A DNA stretch of 64,000 bases from Clostridiales bacterium (GCA_012514145.1 JAAZAV010000011.1:41609-105608), one strand, 5' to 3'; counted from the first letter of the stretch, positions 35,096 to 44,564 are shown. Numbers and translations: made by a program. Notes: generated by a model from the letters alone, not told the origin.

Positions 35096-35572
35096 TTATT
35101 TCGTGTACATACGCCAAATCAGCTCAATCGCGTTTTCAGGCACCCAGCCATCGAGTGCCTTCCCATATTTTATCAAATCACGCACTACCGTGGAGCTGAT
35201 ATGGGAAAGCTCTCCACCGGAGGGCAAAAATACGGTTTCAAGCCCATCACCGAAGATACGGTTTACCGATGCCACGGTATATTCGTATTCCCAGTCCCCC
35301 GTGTTGCGTATTCCTTTCACGAGCGCTCTTATACCATGAGCGGCGGCGTAGTCGACAACCATATCGTTAGAGATATCGCAGCTAACATTCACGAGTCCTG
35401 CGGTGGAGGCTCTAAGCAGTTCAAGCCTCTGTTCGGGGGTGAAGAGCGGCTTCTTTTCTGTGTTCACAAAGGCACAGACGGTTACCTCATCGAATATGGA
35501 GGCGGCGCGGCGTATAATGTCAAGATGTCCGAGCGTCACCGGATCAAAGCTGCCGGGAATCAGTACTTTCAT
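35096..35572 (-). CDS. coaD: Phosphopantetheine adenylyltransferase
   Basis: Catalyses the fourth step of coenzyme A synthesis, joining ATP and 4'-phosphopantetheine. The 158-residue length is normal. The nucleotidyltransferase motif is PGSFDPVTLGHLDII near the N terminus; other blocks are RALVKGIRNTGDWEYE and the ISSTVVRDL loop. The start codon overlaps the rsmD stop by a TGA/ATG arrangement (35569-35572), so the two are translationally coupled. The rsmD-coaD pair is very common in Bacillota. Confidence 0.98.
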   Translation of the reverse strand: MKVLIPGSFDPVTLGHLDIIRRAASIFDEVTVCAFVNTEKKPLFTPEQRLELLRASTAGLVNVSCDISNDMVVDYAAAHGIRALVKGIRNTGDWEYEYTVASVNRIFGDGLETVFLPSGGELSHISSTVVRDLIKYGKALDGWVPENAIELIWRMYTK

Positions 35573-36141
35573 TCGGCATCATCACCCGACTCATCGTCGG
35601 ATGCCTCCTTTGTCAGCAGAGAAATGTATATTCTTCCATATTTATAATGACGTTTCAGCCTCATTCCTTCTGCAGAAAGAGGCGTCGGGGAATCGGTTTC
35701 GCAAATAACATAGCCGTTGTCTGCCACCAGATCTGCCGCCGTGAGCATTTTCAGCGCATCTTCCAAGAGATCACTGCCGTATGGTGGGTCAAGAAAGATA
35801 ATATCAAACTTCTCTCCCGCCGCCGAGCGTATATAACGGGCATAGTCTGTGCAGGATATAGAGCAACGCTTGAAGAGTCCGATTTTCTGCGCATTAGCTT
35901 TTATAATCTCAACCGCATGTGGGTTTGAATCGGTGAATACCGCTCGTTCGGCGCCTCTGCTCAGGGCTTCGAGTCCCATCTGGCCCGAACCGGCAAACAG
36001 ATCGAGTACTCGCCTGCCCTCTATATCAAACTGTATCATGCTGAAAACCGCTTCTTTTACACGCTCTGCCGTGGGCCGGGTCTCTTCTCCCTCAAGCGCT
36101 TCAAGCTTTGCACCTTTCGCGCTGCCTGTAATTATTCTCAT
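35569..36141 (-). CDS. rsmD: 16S rRNA (guanine-966-N2)-methyltransferase
   Basis: Methylates N2 of G966 in 16S rRNA. The 190-residue Rossmann methyltransferase begins RIITGSAKGAKLE and carries ETRPTAERVKEAVFSMI, the SAM motif VLDLFAGSGQMGLEALSRGA, and the catalytic DPPY in FLDPPYGSD. It starts three bases after the uvrC stop and its own stop overlaps coaD. GAGG lies 13 bases upstream of the ATG. Confidence 0.96.
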   Translation of the reverse strand: MRIITGSAKGAKLEALEGEETRPTAERVKEAVFSMIQFDIEGRRVLDLFAGSGQMGLEALSRGAERAVFTDSNPHAVEIIKANAQKIGLFKRCSISCTDYARYIRSAAGEKFDIIFLDPPYGSDLLEDALKMLTAADLVADNGYVICETDSPTPLSAEGMRLKRHYKYGRIYISLLTKEASDDESGDDAE

Positions 36142-36143
36142 GA

Positions 36144-38015
36144 TTATAAATTTTCCTCAATTTCGTTTGTTTTGTCCGCATCGTTAGGTTTGCCTGATTC
36201 TGATTCATCGGCGTGGAAGGTGCTGTATATCGCCTCTGCGTTCGCAGCGCTGATGCCCTTACAGCCGCGCAGCTCTTCGATTCCGGCATGTTTAATCGCT
36301 TCAAGGCTCTTAAAATGACGCAGCAGTTCTCTCGCCTTGACCTCGCCGATGCCCTTGATTTTCTCCAGTGCTGATGTGCGCAATGTCCTGCGCTTTGCTC
36401 CGGTCATGCGGCTGACAGTAAAACGATGAACCTCCTCCTGAAGTTTGTATATGAAAACAAATACCGCCTGATCCCGGGCGATGCTTATCTCCTCGCTGTC
36501 AGTAGTAAGCGCCCGGGTTTTGTGGTAGGAATCTTTCACCATACCGAAAACCGGTATGTCGATTCCACGTTCGTCCAGCAGCGCTCGTATGACCGAAACA
36601 TGTCCCCGTCCGCCGTCAAGCAAAATAAGATCAGGCAGCACTGAAGTGTGGTCGAGCCGTCTGCTCACTGCTTCACGCATGGCGGCGTAATCATCCGGGA
36701 CACCGTCTCCGGAAATATTGAACACACGATACTCACTGCGGCGCAGTTTGCCGTTTTCGGCGACAATCATACCGGCCGTAATGTGTTCAGAGCCGTAATT
36801 GGAGATGTCGAAACATTCTATCCGCTCGGGTATTACCTCGAGTGCAAGCATTGATGCCAGCTTCACCAGCAGTGCCGAATCACGCTCATTTTGAACTCGG
36901 TACTGTTCTGCCTGCTGACGGGCATTTTCACCCACCATATCACAGAGCTTGCGAAGTTGTCCACGCTCCGGAAATTTTAACTTTATCTTTGATCCCGATT
37001 CCGCCTTAAGAAAATCCTGCAACAATTCGATGTCATCGGGATCCAGACGAAATCCTAAGAGTATCTCTCTAGGGATAAACTCGCGCTTTGTGTATATATC
37101 AGCAATAAACGCGGACAAGCTTACGGAATCAACAAGCTGTTCGGCAGGAAAGATAAAGTTGTCAGAATCAATAACGCTGCCTGAGCGAATATAATACACA
37201 CTGAGACAGGAGCATGTGTCGTCGGTGTATAGCGCAAAAACATCGTATTCGGTGTCAGGTGCGCCAACCGCCTGCTGCTTGTCCCAGAGCCTTTCAAGCG
37301 CCTCTATTCTGTCACGATAAATTGCGGCTGTCTCAAACATCAGATTCTCGGCCGCATATTCCATCTTATCAGTAAGGCTGCTCTTAACCTCGCCGAATGA
37401 GCCCCTCAAAAATGACAATACATCGCGGAATATTTCGGTGTATTCCTCAGACGTCACTTCTCCGCTGCAGGGTCCTATACAGTGTCCGAGCTGCTTGTAT
37501 AGACAGGGGCGGGATTTACCGATATCCCGCGGAAATTCGCGGCTGCATGAGGCAACTCGGAATGTTTTCTGCACCGTCTTAAGTATTGTATAGGCAGTGC
37601 CGGTGCCGGAGTAGGGACCGAAGTAACGCGCCCCGTCATTTGAACGTTTACGGGTTACCTCCACTCTCGGATATGGCTGGTTCACCGTTACCTTTATATA
37701 TGGATAGCTTTTGCCGTCTTTAAGCTTGATATTATACTTCGGCAGATGCAATTTTATGAGACGGTTTTCCAGTGCCAGCGCCTCGATCTCAGTGTCGGTC
37801 AGCATTGTCTCGAAATCGCATACATCAGAAACCATACGCGCCGTTTTATTGCTGTGGTCGCTGCCGGCTGCAAAATACTGGGCTACGCGCTGACGCAGCA
37901 CCTTTGATTTGCCGATGTAGATTATTTTGCCGTTTTTGTCCTTCATAAGATATACGCCTGGATGCATCGGCAGATCCATTGCGCTCTCATAAAGCCTGCT
38001 TAATTGTTCATTCAT
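36144..38015 (-). CDS. uvrC: UvrABC excinuclease subunit C
   Basis: Makes both DNA incisions in nucleotide excision repair. The 623-residue protein has the GIY-YIG endonuclease domain at the N terminus (GVYLMKDKNGKIIYIGKSK), a four-cysteine iron-sulfur-type region (SCSREFPRDIGKSRPCLYKQ onward), a UVR motif near 200-235, the RNase H-like 5' nuclease with IECFDISNYGSEH and LILLDGGRGHVS, and tandem helix-hairpin-helix motifs near the end. No Shine-Dalgarno is visible before the ATG at 38015; a stem-loop with a short T-tract lies immediately upstream. Confidence 0.97.
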   Translation of the reverse strand: MNEQLSRLYESAMDLPMHPGVYLMKDKNGKIIYIGKSKVLRQRVAQYFAAGSDHSNKTARMVSDVCDFETMLTDTEIEALALENRLIKLHLPKYNIKLKDGKSYPYIKVTVNQPYPRVEVTRKRSNDGARYFGPYSGTGTAYTILKTVQKTFRVASCSREFPRDIGKSRPCLYKQLGHCIGPCSGEVTSEEYTEIFRDVLSFLRGSFGEVKSSLTDKMEYAAENLMFETAAIYRDRIEALERLWDKQQAVGAPDTEYDVFALYTDDTCSCLSVYYIRSGSVIDSDNFIFPAEQLVDSVSLSAFIADIYTKREFIPREILLGFRLDPDDIELLQDFLKAESGSKIKLKFPERGQLRKLCDMVGENARQQAEQYRVQNERDSALLVKLASMLALEVIPERIECFDISNYGSEHITAGMIVAENGKLRRSEYRVFNISGDGVPDDYAAMREAVSRRLDHTSVLPDLILLDGGRGHVSVIRALLDERGIDIPVFGMVKDSYHKTRALTTDSEEISIARDQAVFVFIYKLQEEVHRFTVSRMTGAKRRTLRTSALEKIKGIGEVKARELLRHFKSLEAIKHAGIEELRGCKGISAANAEAIYSTFHADESESGKPNDADKTNEIEENL

Positions 38016-38023
38016 GTAAAAAC

Positions 38024-38058
38024 AAGTCAGCGGACACTCTCATAATGAGGCGTCCGCT
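38024..38058 (-). terminator. Hairpin in front of uvrC, possible terminator of the HPr gene
   Basis: An imperfect stem: AGCGGAC (38029-38035) pairs with GTCCGCT (38052-38058), and CTCAT with ATGAG inside. On the minus strand it is followed by GTTTTTAC just before the uvrC ATG. It may end the HPr transcript or reduce read-through into uvrC. Confidence 0.5.
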
Positions 38059-38237
38059 TGAAATATCGGTCTGTTCACTGCTGCGCATACCGACTGACCG
38101 CCGATAACCTGTCAGAAACTTCAATCGGCGGCATAATAGGGTCATCCCGGCGAACTGTCCTGTTTTCAGGTCTGTCAACAGTGTTTTGTAACACCTCTAA
38201 GCCTGCTTCGCATTTGTTTCGCAGGGGACAACGTCAA

Positions 38238-38507
38238 TCAGAGCTGCTTGATTTCGGGCTTGGAAACTAACTCGGCAAGGGCCTCGAGGGCCTCTACCTC
38301 GTCAGGACCGTCAGCAAAAAGGGTAACAGTAGTGTTCTGGTTAATTCCCAGTGAAAGAACACCGAGGAGGCTCTTAGCGTTCATGCGGTGCTCGCCCTTC
38401 TCAACGGAAATCGTGCTCTTAAAGGAGCTGGCCTTCTGTACAAAGTAAGTAGCCGCTCTTGCGTGTAAACCCTGCTTGTTCTGGATGGTTACCTCTCTTG
38501 ATATCAT
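38238..38507 (-). CDS. ptsH: HPr-family phosphocarrier
   Basis: Phosphocarrier of the sugar phosphotransferase system and, in Bacillota, cofactor of catabolite control. From the ATG at 38507 (AGGAG nine bases upstream) it has 89 residues. The active histidine lies in NKQGLHARAA and the regulatory serine in MNAKSLLGVLSLG, the site normally phosphorylated by HPr kinase. Having both residues makes it HPr rather than the regulatory paralogue Crh. The frame continues upstream to 38594, but that part lies over the promoter. It stands alone, with no ptsI nearby. Confidence 0.95.
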   Translation of the reverse strand: MISREVTIQNKQGLHARAATYFVQKASSFKSTISVEKGEHRMNAKSLLGVLSLGINQNTTVTLFADGPDEVEALEALAELVSKPEIKQL

Positions 38508-38565
38508 CTTAACGCTCCTATCTGAGAATTCTCTGAAATTTCGCATCAATAAAGGGTATAGAGGT

Positions 38566-38594
38566 ATTATAGCAATAAATGTGCAATAAATCAA
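38566..38594 (-). promoter_or_regulatory. Sigma-A promoter of the HPr gene
   Basis: On the minus strand, -35 TTGATT (38594-38589), 17-base spacer, -10 TATAAT (38571-38566), about 50 bases before the predicted start codon. Confidence 0.75.
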
Positions 38595-38661
38595 GTACTT
38601 TAATGAAATATTGTGCCTTTAAGCGAAAATTCATCAAATTACCGAAAAAGTATATGTCTGC

Positions 38662-38690
38662 TTGACTTTTATTACCGCGCATATTATAAT
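38662..38690 (+). promoter_or_regulatory. Sigma-A promoter of the FGGY kinase gene
   Basis: -35 TTGACT (38662-38667), 17-base spacer, -10 TATAAT (38685-38690). The start of transcription is near 38697, giving a leader of about 75 bases with a GGAGG just before the ATG. Confidence 0.8.
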
Positions 38691-38771
38691 CTGAATGAAT
38701 ATACAGGTTATTTGCATTATTCCGGCGGTATGATTATAAAACCACACTGTATAAGATCAGGAGGTTAAACA

Positions 38772-40271
38772 ATGATTTTTTTCGGTCTTGACGTAGGCAG
38801 CAGCGGCTGCAAATGCGTAGCCTTCAGCGAGGACGGCATACAGCTCGCCTCAAGATACAGCGAATATCCTTCAGCCGCAGGGCAGTCGGATATGGATCCG
38901 TGTACAATGTTTGAAGCGATATGCTCAGTCATAACAGGATGTGCTGCCGACAAAACGGTAACTCCGGGCGAGGTCGCTGCCATTACGGTTACCTCCTTCG
39001 GCGAATCTTTTGTCCCGGTTGACAAAAACGGAAAGGAGCTCGCCGACATTGTAATGTATACCGACGCACGGGGTGTCGCCGAAACAGCGGAGCTAATCAG
39101 CAAGGTTGGAGATGACAACATCCGCCGCATAACCTGCAACCTGCCGGATTCCATGTATTCTCTTCCTAAGATCATGTGGACGCTGCGCAACCGCCCGCAG
39201 GTCGCCGACAAGGTATGGAAGTTCCTACTTATCGCCGATTACGCCGCTTTCAAACTCAGCGGAGAGGCGAAGATCAACTACAGTCTTGCCTGCCGCGCAA
39301 TGGCACTCGATTTGGCAAACCGGTGCTGGTCGCCCGAGATGCTGTCAGGTGCGGGCATAATTTCCGATATGCTCTCCGAACCCGTACCCGACGGCACAAT
39401 AGTGGGCAATCTCCTGCCGGATATTGCCGAAAAACTTGGGCTTCATACCGGAGTTAAGGTGCTGGTAGGCTCCCATGACCAGATTTCCGCCGCCATCGGT
39501 TCGGGAGTAATTAATGCCGGTCAGGCTGTCGACGGCACCGGCACGGTCGAGTGCATCACTCCGGTGTTTGAAGGCATCCGCAACTCACGTGAGTTCACCG
39601 ACTGCAACTTCAGCTGTCTGCCTCATCCTCATAAGAATCTCTATGTCACTTATGCCTTCAACTTTTCCGGAGGCGCTCTCCTTAAGTGGTACCGTGATTG
39701 TTTAGCCGCACATCTTAAACCCGAAGCAGAAAAGCTCGGAGTAAGTGTATACAGAATGCTTGACGATACCTGCCCTGTCGAGCCCACTCAGGTGTTTGTT
39801 ATACCACACTTCATGGGAGCCGGGGGCACTCCCGACATGGTCAAAACAGCAACAGGTACCATCTCGGGTCTTACGATGAAAACTGCTCTTCCCGATATAT
39901 ATCGCGGCGCACTTGAAGGGCTGACCTTTGAGATGAAATACAACCTTGAAAAACTCGCCGAATGCGGTATCAAAGTCGACCGTCTCTGCGCCACCGGCGG
40001 CGGTGCGCGTTCTCCTATATGGCTAAGGATAAAGAGCGACATACTCGGACTGCCGATAGTCCGTGTCAAGTCCGATGAGGCCGGAGCCTGTGCCTGCGCT
40101 ATGCACGGCGCCGTTGCGATGGGAGTTTATTCCGATCTCGCCGAAGCTGCCGCAAAGTTCGTCTCATACACCGATACATATGAACCTGAGACAACATATA
40201 AGGCTCTGTACAACGAAAAATACGCCCGTTTCCGTGAAGCCCGCAGAAACATGCTTGAGCTTTACAAATAA
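38772..40271 (+). CDS. FGGY-family carbohydrate kinase
   Basis: An ATP-dependent sugar kinase of 499 residues with the actin-like fold. The N-terminal phosphate loop is GLDVGSSGCKCVAF; GSHDQISAAIGSGV and the C-terminal CATGGGARSPIWLRIKSD (ATP adenosine motif) follow. It is related to xylulokinase and gluconate or erythritol kinases, but the substrate loops differ from the true xylulokinase at 50682, so the sugar is unknown. GGAGG lies seven bases before the ATG. It has its own strong promoter and terminator and so is a single-gene unit. Confidence 0.85.
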   Translation: MIFFGLDVGSSGCKCVAFSEDGIQLASRYSEYPSAAGQSDMDPCTMFEAICSVITGCAADKTVTPGEVAAITVTSFGESFVPVDKNGKELADIVMYTDARGVAETAELISKVGDDNIRRITCNLPDSMYSLPKIMWTLRNRPQVADKVWKFLLIADYAAFKLSGEAKINYSLACRAMALDLANRCWSPEMLSGAGIISDMLSEPVPDGTIVGNLLPDIAEKLGLHTGVKVLVGSHDQISAAIGSGVINAGQAVDGTGTVECITPVFEGIRNSREFTDCNFSCLPHPHKNLYVTYAFNFSGGALLKWYRDCLAAHLKPEAEKLGVSVYRMLDDTCPVEPTQVFVIPHFMGAGGTPDMVKTATGTISGLTMKTALPDIYRGALEGLTFEMKYNLEKLAECGIKVDRLCATGGGARSPIWLRIKSDILGLPIVRVKSDEAGACACAMHGAVAMGVYSDLAEAAAKFVSYTDTYEPETTYKALYNEKYARFREARRNMLELYK

Positions 40272-40349
40272 GTCCTTTCCCTGTAATCTCTGGTGCCGTC
40301 AGTTTAATATAACAACCGGTACGGCATCGAATTCAACTCTTTAATAGCC

Positions 40350-40383
40350 GCACCCCCGGTTTTTGTTCCGGGGGTGTATTTTT
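40350..40383. terminator. Bidirectional terminator after the FGGY kinase
   Basis: A 9-bp GC-rich stem, CACCCCCGG (40351-40359) with CCGGGGGTG (40368-40376), followed by TATTTTTA on the plus strand. It also abuts the stop of the convergent ATPase gene. Confidence 0.85.
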
Positions 40384-42730
40384 ATAGCCTTATGACAGAT
40401 ACATCGCCTATTGTCTTCATAAGTTCCGCTTCGCGGTTATGGCAGGTCAGAATAATTACCTGCGTACCTCCGTTCGAAAATTCATTGAGAATACCAAGTA
40501 TGCCGCTGAGACGTTTATCATCCAAACGGGCGAAAGCTTCGTCAAATATCACCGGAGGTCTGGCGCTGTGATAAAGCAGGTCTATAAGCGCGAAACGCAG
40601 ACTGATATACGCTGCGTCGCGGGTGCCTGAGCTCATGGCACTGCCTTCACGGGTCATACCGCCGGATTCAAAGGTGAGCTGCATACTGCTGTCGACACCG
40701 AGAACAGCGCAGTGTCCGCCGGTAACACGCTCCATAAGCCGGCCTGCATACTGCGACAATCTCGGGGATATGCTCTCACGCAGGTTTTTCGCCGCCTCGC
40801 CGAGCTTGCTTTGAGCCAGCATAAGCGCCGCGTGCCGCTCTTTCAGTTCATCCAGTTCTGTTTGTATATAGTAAATACGGTCGGACACATCTGACGGGCG
40901 CACATATGACGCTTTTATAGCCGTTATCTCATTGTCTAGGATATGACACCGTTCTTCGAGCTTCTGTATGGCCGCCGTTGTGTATTCATAACTTCTTCTG
41001 AGTTTGTTCTGATCTTCGTCAGTATATACGCGCTTCCTGTCGCCGTCACTGCTGTTGTTATTTAATATCTTACTCAGTTTTTCAATCTGTACTGAATCGG
41101 GTTCGCTTGCAGGCGATATGGCAGCCAGTTCAGAATAGACGGTTTTATCGTGCTCAACACTAAGCAGCAGTTTTGCGCGCCGGAGCAGATACTCGTCAAG
41201 CTCTGATATTGCCGCCGCCAGCGAACTGCGTCCCCAGCGTTTGAGCAGTGAGTCCGCTTCTTCCAGCCGATCGGCGCGAGCTTTCTTAGTGAAGCTGATG
41301 CGCATGCGTGCCGCTACTCCGGCAGATCTGAGACGTTCGGTTTCATCGGTTTCGCGACTCAGGTCATCGAGCTTTTCACGCAGTTGTTCTTCATTTTCAC
41401 AACCAAATGATTTGAACAGCCTGCCGATTTCACTTGAGGATTTTGCGGCATAAGTTGCGAGAACCGCGCAAACAACCGCAAGCGTCGTTCCGGTAAACAA
41501 CACAACCCCGCCCGACAGAGGCGAACCGCTTATGGTGAGAGCACCGACAATCAGCATCAGTATTGCGGAGATTCCTATTATAACACTGCCGAAAGAGTAC
41601 CTGCGCAGACGGCTGCGCATTTTGTCCAGGTCGTTCAGAATCCTCGCCGATCCGCCTACATCACGCAGCCTTTGGCAGTCAGCAGACAACTCTGGCAGGA
41701 CTATGCTTTCTCCTGTTAACTCCTCGCGAATCTGTTTGAGGCTGTCATCCTGACGGTTCAGCTCACCGGACACTCTTATAAGGTCGTTTCGATAGCTCTC
41801 ATCGGGGGTAAATCCGGCGTAAGTGTATTTTCGATCCAGCTCCGCAAGCTCAGCTGACGAGTGCTCAGCCGAGACGCGTATACTTTCCCGGTATTTGATA
41901 CTCTGGAGTTTTAAATATGCCGAAGCCCGCTCATATTCGTCTTTAAGTTCTGCCGCTTCACTCCTGCGCTCTTCAATCTTGACCCGCAGCGCCTGCAGTG
42001 AGGTTTCGGCGGATATGAGGCGGACATTTTCGGCAGATGCGCGTTTAAGCTCTGTTTTAAGCGTATCCAGCTCGCTCATAAGCGTCGGTATTTTCCCTCC
42101 GCCGCCATCTTTATGCATCAGCTCAACGCTTTCTTTATCGAGTCGCTTGAGCGCCTTGTCTACATTCAGTGTTTCATCTGCAGAGTAGAGCAGATTTCCT
42201 ATAGCTGTACTCAGAGCCGAACCGTCAATAGCCGCGCCGTCATCAACCATCCGCGCAGCCGCATTTCGCTGACCGATAAAGGCAGTGCGTGTGAATATAT
42301 CCGCCGGTATGCCAAGCAGTTCTTCACCCGGAGCTTTGGCATTGGAGATAATGCTTCCGTCCGCAAGGTCGACAACATTGACCTTTTCACTGCCTGACGG
42401 TGAGCAGACCCGTTCGATGCGCAGCTGTCGTTTGCCGAGAACAAAGGTCAGGCTGCCCGAAGCTGAATCGACCGCCGGATTATCTGACGCAGTATATACA
42501 TCTGAATTGCCGGTTATCAGCCACGGCATACAGAACTCGCGATCAGCCTTGTCGCGGAAACCGTAAAGCATGAATCGCAGGAAGGCAGCCAATGTGGATT
42601 TACCCGATTCATTGGCGCCCTCGATTATGTTGACTCCCTCGGACAGCGACAGGCTGCGGCTGCGCAGACAGCCGAAGCGTTCAATTGTCAGCGTCTTAAT
42701 AGTCAGTGCTTCGAGCCGTTCATCAGGCAC
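40382..42730 (-). CDS. AAA ATPase of the YhaN / SbcC-Rad50-like type
   Basis: A 782-residue SMC-like ATPase. The N terminus has IERFGCLRSRSLSLSEG and Walker A ANESGKST; the C terminus has the signature-like SSGTRDAAYISLRFALIDLL, Walker B PPVIFDEAF with D-loop ARLDD, and LTCHN. Long heptad-rich coiled coils fill the middle, broken by two hydrophobic helices near 380-430 (GVVLFTGTTLAVVCAVLA), as in B. subtilis YhaN. Related proteins work with a metallophosphoesterase in DNA repair, but no such gene is adjacent. It starts with GTG at 42730, eight bases after GGAGGT, and has its own promoter. Confidence 0.85.
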   Translation of the reverse strand: MPDERLEALTIKTLTIERFGCLRSRSLSLSEGVNIIEGANESGKSTLAAFLRFMLYGFRDKADREFCMPWLITGNSDVYTASDNPAVDSASGSLTFVLGKRQLRIERVCSPSGSEKVNVVDLADGSIISNAKAPGEELLGIPADIFTRTAFIGQRNAAARMVDDGAAIDGSALSTAIGNLLYSADETLNVDKALKRLDKESVELMHKDGGGGKIPTLMSELDTLKTELKRASAENVRLISAETSLQALRVKIEERRSEAAELKDEYERASAYLKLQSIKYRESIRVSAEHSSAELAELDRKYTYAGFTPDESYRNDLIRVSGELNRQDDSLKQIREELTGESIVLPELSADCQRLRDVGGSARILNDLDKMRSRLRRYSFGSVIIGISAILMLIVGALTISGSPLSGGVVLFTGTTLAVVCAVLATYAAKSSSEIGRLFKSFGCENEEQLREKLDDLSRETDETERLRSAGVAARMRISFTKKARADRLEEADSLLKRWGRSSLAAAISELDEYLLRRAKLLLSVEHDKTVYSELAAISPASEPDSVQIEKLSKILNNNSSDGDRKRVYTDEDQNKLRRSYEYTTAAIQKLEERCHILDNEITAIKASYVRPSDVSDRIYYIQTELDELKERHAALMLAQSKLGEAAKNLRESISPRLSQYAGRLMERVTGGHCAVLGVDSSMQLTFESGGMTREGSAMSSGTRDAAYISLRFALIDLLYHSARPPVIFDEAFARLDDKRLSGILGILNEFSNGGTQVIILTCHNREAELMKTIGDVSVIRL

Positions 42731-42761
42731 ACTACTTCACCTCCGTTCATCGGTTTTGTCA

Positions 42762-42791
42762 AGTATAACACATATTTACGTTATCAGTCAA
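42762..42791 (-). promoter_or_regulatory. Sigma-A promoter of the YhaN-like gene
   Basis: On the minus strand, -35 TTGACT (42791-42786), 18-base spacer, -10 TATACT (42767-42762), about 25 bases upstream of the GTG. Confidence 0.6.
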
Positions 42792-42839
42792 TAATACTCT
42801 TTGTCTGAATTATAATCTGTAAATTTCAAAACAAACATA

Positions 42840-44564
42840 TCAGCTCTTTGCCTGATAACCCGTCTCAAAATCTACCCTGCAGGCAAGCTCCTCACCTAAC
42901 ATATAACGCCTTACATTCTCAAGCATGAGTTCAATTATGTTTTCGTATGTCTCCCGTAAATGGAAAAAGCCCGAGATATGAGGCGTGATCAGCGCATTTT
43001 CACAGTGCCAAAGCGGATGATCCTGCGGCAGCGGCTCGGGGTCTGTAACATCAAGAGCCGCCCCGCCCAGTTTTCCAGAATTGAGCGCATATGCCAGTGC
43101 GATGCAATCAATAGCGTTGCCCCGCCCCACATTTGCCAGCAGAGCGGTGTTCTTCATATTTTCAATACGCGCCGCGTCAAAAAGTCCGGTCGTATCCGAG
43201 GTGCCCGGCAAAGCCATTGCGACTACATCGGCACGGGGCAGCAGAATATCGCAGAGTTCTCCGAGACTGCCGTAATCGCTTGATGCATACAGTTCATCTG
43301 CATAATCGGGGCGCTCACGGATTGTACGGCAGATACCGATAGTATAAGCTCCGAGGGCTTTGCAGAGCCGGGCAAAACTGCCGCCTATATCACCCATACC
43401 TATCACAAGCACGGTGCTGCCGTTGATTGAGGTAACCTGTCCCCGGTCGAGCCACTGTTTCTCCCGCATGTTATCCCGGTAGAGATGCAGCTTTTTCTGC
43501 ATCATGAGTACCGCTGCAAGCATATGCTCGGATATCGCCTGACCGTAGGCGCCCGTGGAGTTGCAGAGAACCGCGCCATCGGGCATCACCGCGTTTTTGA
43601 CAAATGAATCAACACCCGCCAGCTGCAAATGCGCCCATTTCAGCTTCTTCATATTTGCCAATTCCTTAGGAGGCAGATTGCCGAGAACTATGTCCGCATT
43701 GTGCAGTTCATCGAGCATCTCATCGTTGATAACCGTGCGCGGCGAGAGCATATCCGGCGGTGAAATATAGGTTATTCGCGAATTCGGTGCAAGTTCGGCA
43801 AGCCTCTGTCTGTAAGAATCTTCAAAGGGGATTGTTACAAAGATATCGGGAACTTCCGGACAGGTGAGCAGCGGTACCAGTTCGTCAAGCGAATATATGG
43901 TGTACGTTGGACCATCCTTACACAGAGAGCAGCCGGTAAATGCATTTGAACCGCCGGGATTGAACCATATTGAATCTAATCCTGCGTTCAAAGCGCCCTG
44001 TATATCACCTGAAGGCGAATCGCCGATTACAACCGCTTGTTTGCTGTCAAATCCGGGTATACGATCGGCAACGCGGTCGAAATACTCACGGGAGGGCTTC
44101 TGAGCGCCGATTGCCTCGGATACGAAAATATCGTCCACAAACTCCTTAAGACGGGTAAGGGACCAGCGGGAACTCTGCACCCGTTCGATGCCGTTTGTTA
44201 TAATATAAATCCTACCGCCGGCAGATTTCAGAGACTTCAGAGCCTCATATGCACCTTCTATTTCGTAGGTGCAAAGCGACAGCTGCGAAATGAAGCTTGC
44301 CGCGAACTTCACGGGGGATATATTGATACCCAGTTTTTCAAATGCGATGCGGAAACGCTCGGTCTCAAGTTTTTCTTTGGTTATAAGTCCCCGTTCGAAG
44401 TCCTTCCAAAGATTATCATTCACCTCATGATAAAGTTTGAACCTCTCGTCCGTGCAGTTCTCTCCATATTCAGCGAGTGCTGCCGAAAAGGCATGACGCT
44501 CCGCGCGGTCAAAATCCATGAGAGTGTTGTCAGCGTCAATAAGCAGATATTTATACTTCAACAC
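42840..44564 (-). CDS. Fusion: HAD nucleotidase (YjjG-like) + D-2-hydroxyacid dehydrogenase
   Basis: One unbroken 574-residue frame with two enzymes. Residues 1-235 form a HAD-IA hydrolase of the YjjG type: DADNTLMDF with nucleophile D10 and acid D12, YIITNGIERVQ, AQKPSREYF and VIGDSPSGDI. Residues from about 243 form a D-isomer-specific 2-hydroxyacid dehydrogenase: NAD loop GMGDIG (389-394), NVGRGNAID with catalytic Arg, DPEPLPQDHP with Glu, and ITPHISG with His. All catalytic residues of both parts are present. It starts with GTG at 44564 behind GAGGAGGG. It occupies the place where rimM and trmD would be expected after khpA. Function of the pair is unknown; a sugar-acid or nucleotide clean-up role is conceivable. 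Confidence 0.85.
   Translation of the reverse strand: MLKYKYLLIDADNTLMDFDRAERHAFSAALAEYGENCTDERFKLYHEVNDNLWKDFERGLITKEKLETERFRIAFEKLGINISPVKFAASFISQLSLCTYEIEGAYEALKSLKSAGGRIYIITNGIERVQSSRWSLTRLKEFVDDIFVSEAIGAQKPSREYFDRVADRIPGFDSKQAVVIGDSPSGDIQGALNAGLDSIWFNPGGSNAFTGCSLCKDGPTYTIYSLDELVPLLTCPEVPDIFVTIPFEDSYRQRLAELAPNSRITYISPPDMLSPRTVINDEMLDELHNADIVLGNLPPKELANMKKLKWAHLQLAGVDSFVKNAVMPDGAVLCNSTGAYGQAISEHMLAAVLMMQKKLHLYRDNMREKQWLDRGQVTSINGSTVLVIGMGDIGGSFARLCKALGAYTIGICRTIRERPDYADELYASSDYGSLGELCDILLPRADVVAMALPGTSDTTGLFDAARIENMKNTALLANVGRGNAIDCIALAYALNSGKLGGAALDVTDPEPLPQDHPLWHCENALITPHISGFFHLRETYENIIELMLENVRRYMLGEELACRVDFETGYQAKS

Noticed and set aside
34958..35647. Plus-strand open frame of 229 codons
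   Set aside because: Antisense to the coaD terminator and coaD itself; no ribosome-binding site or family similarity.
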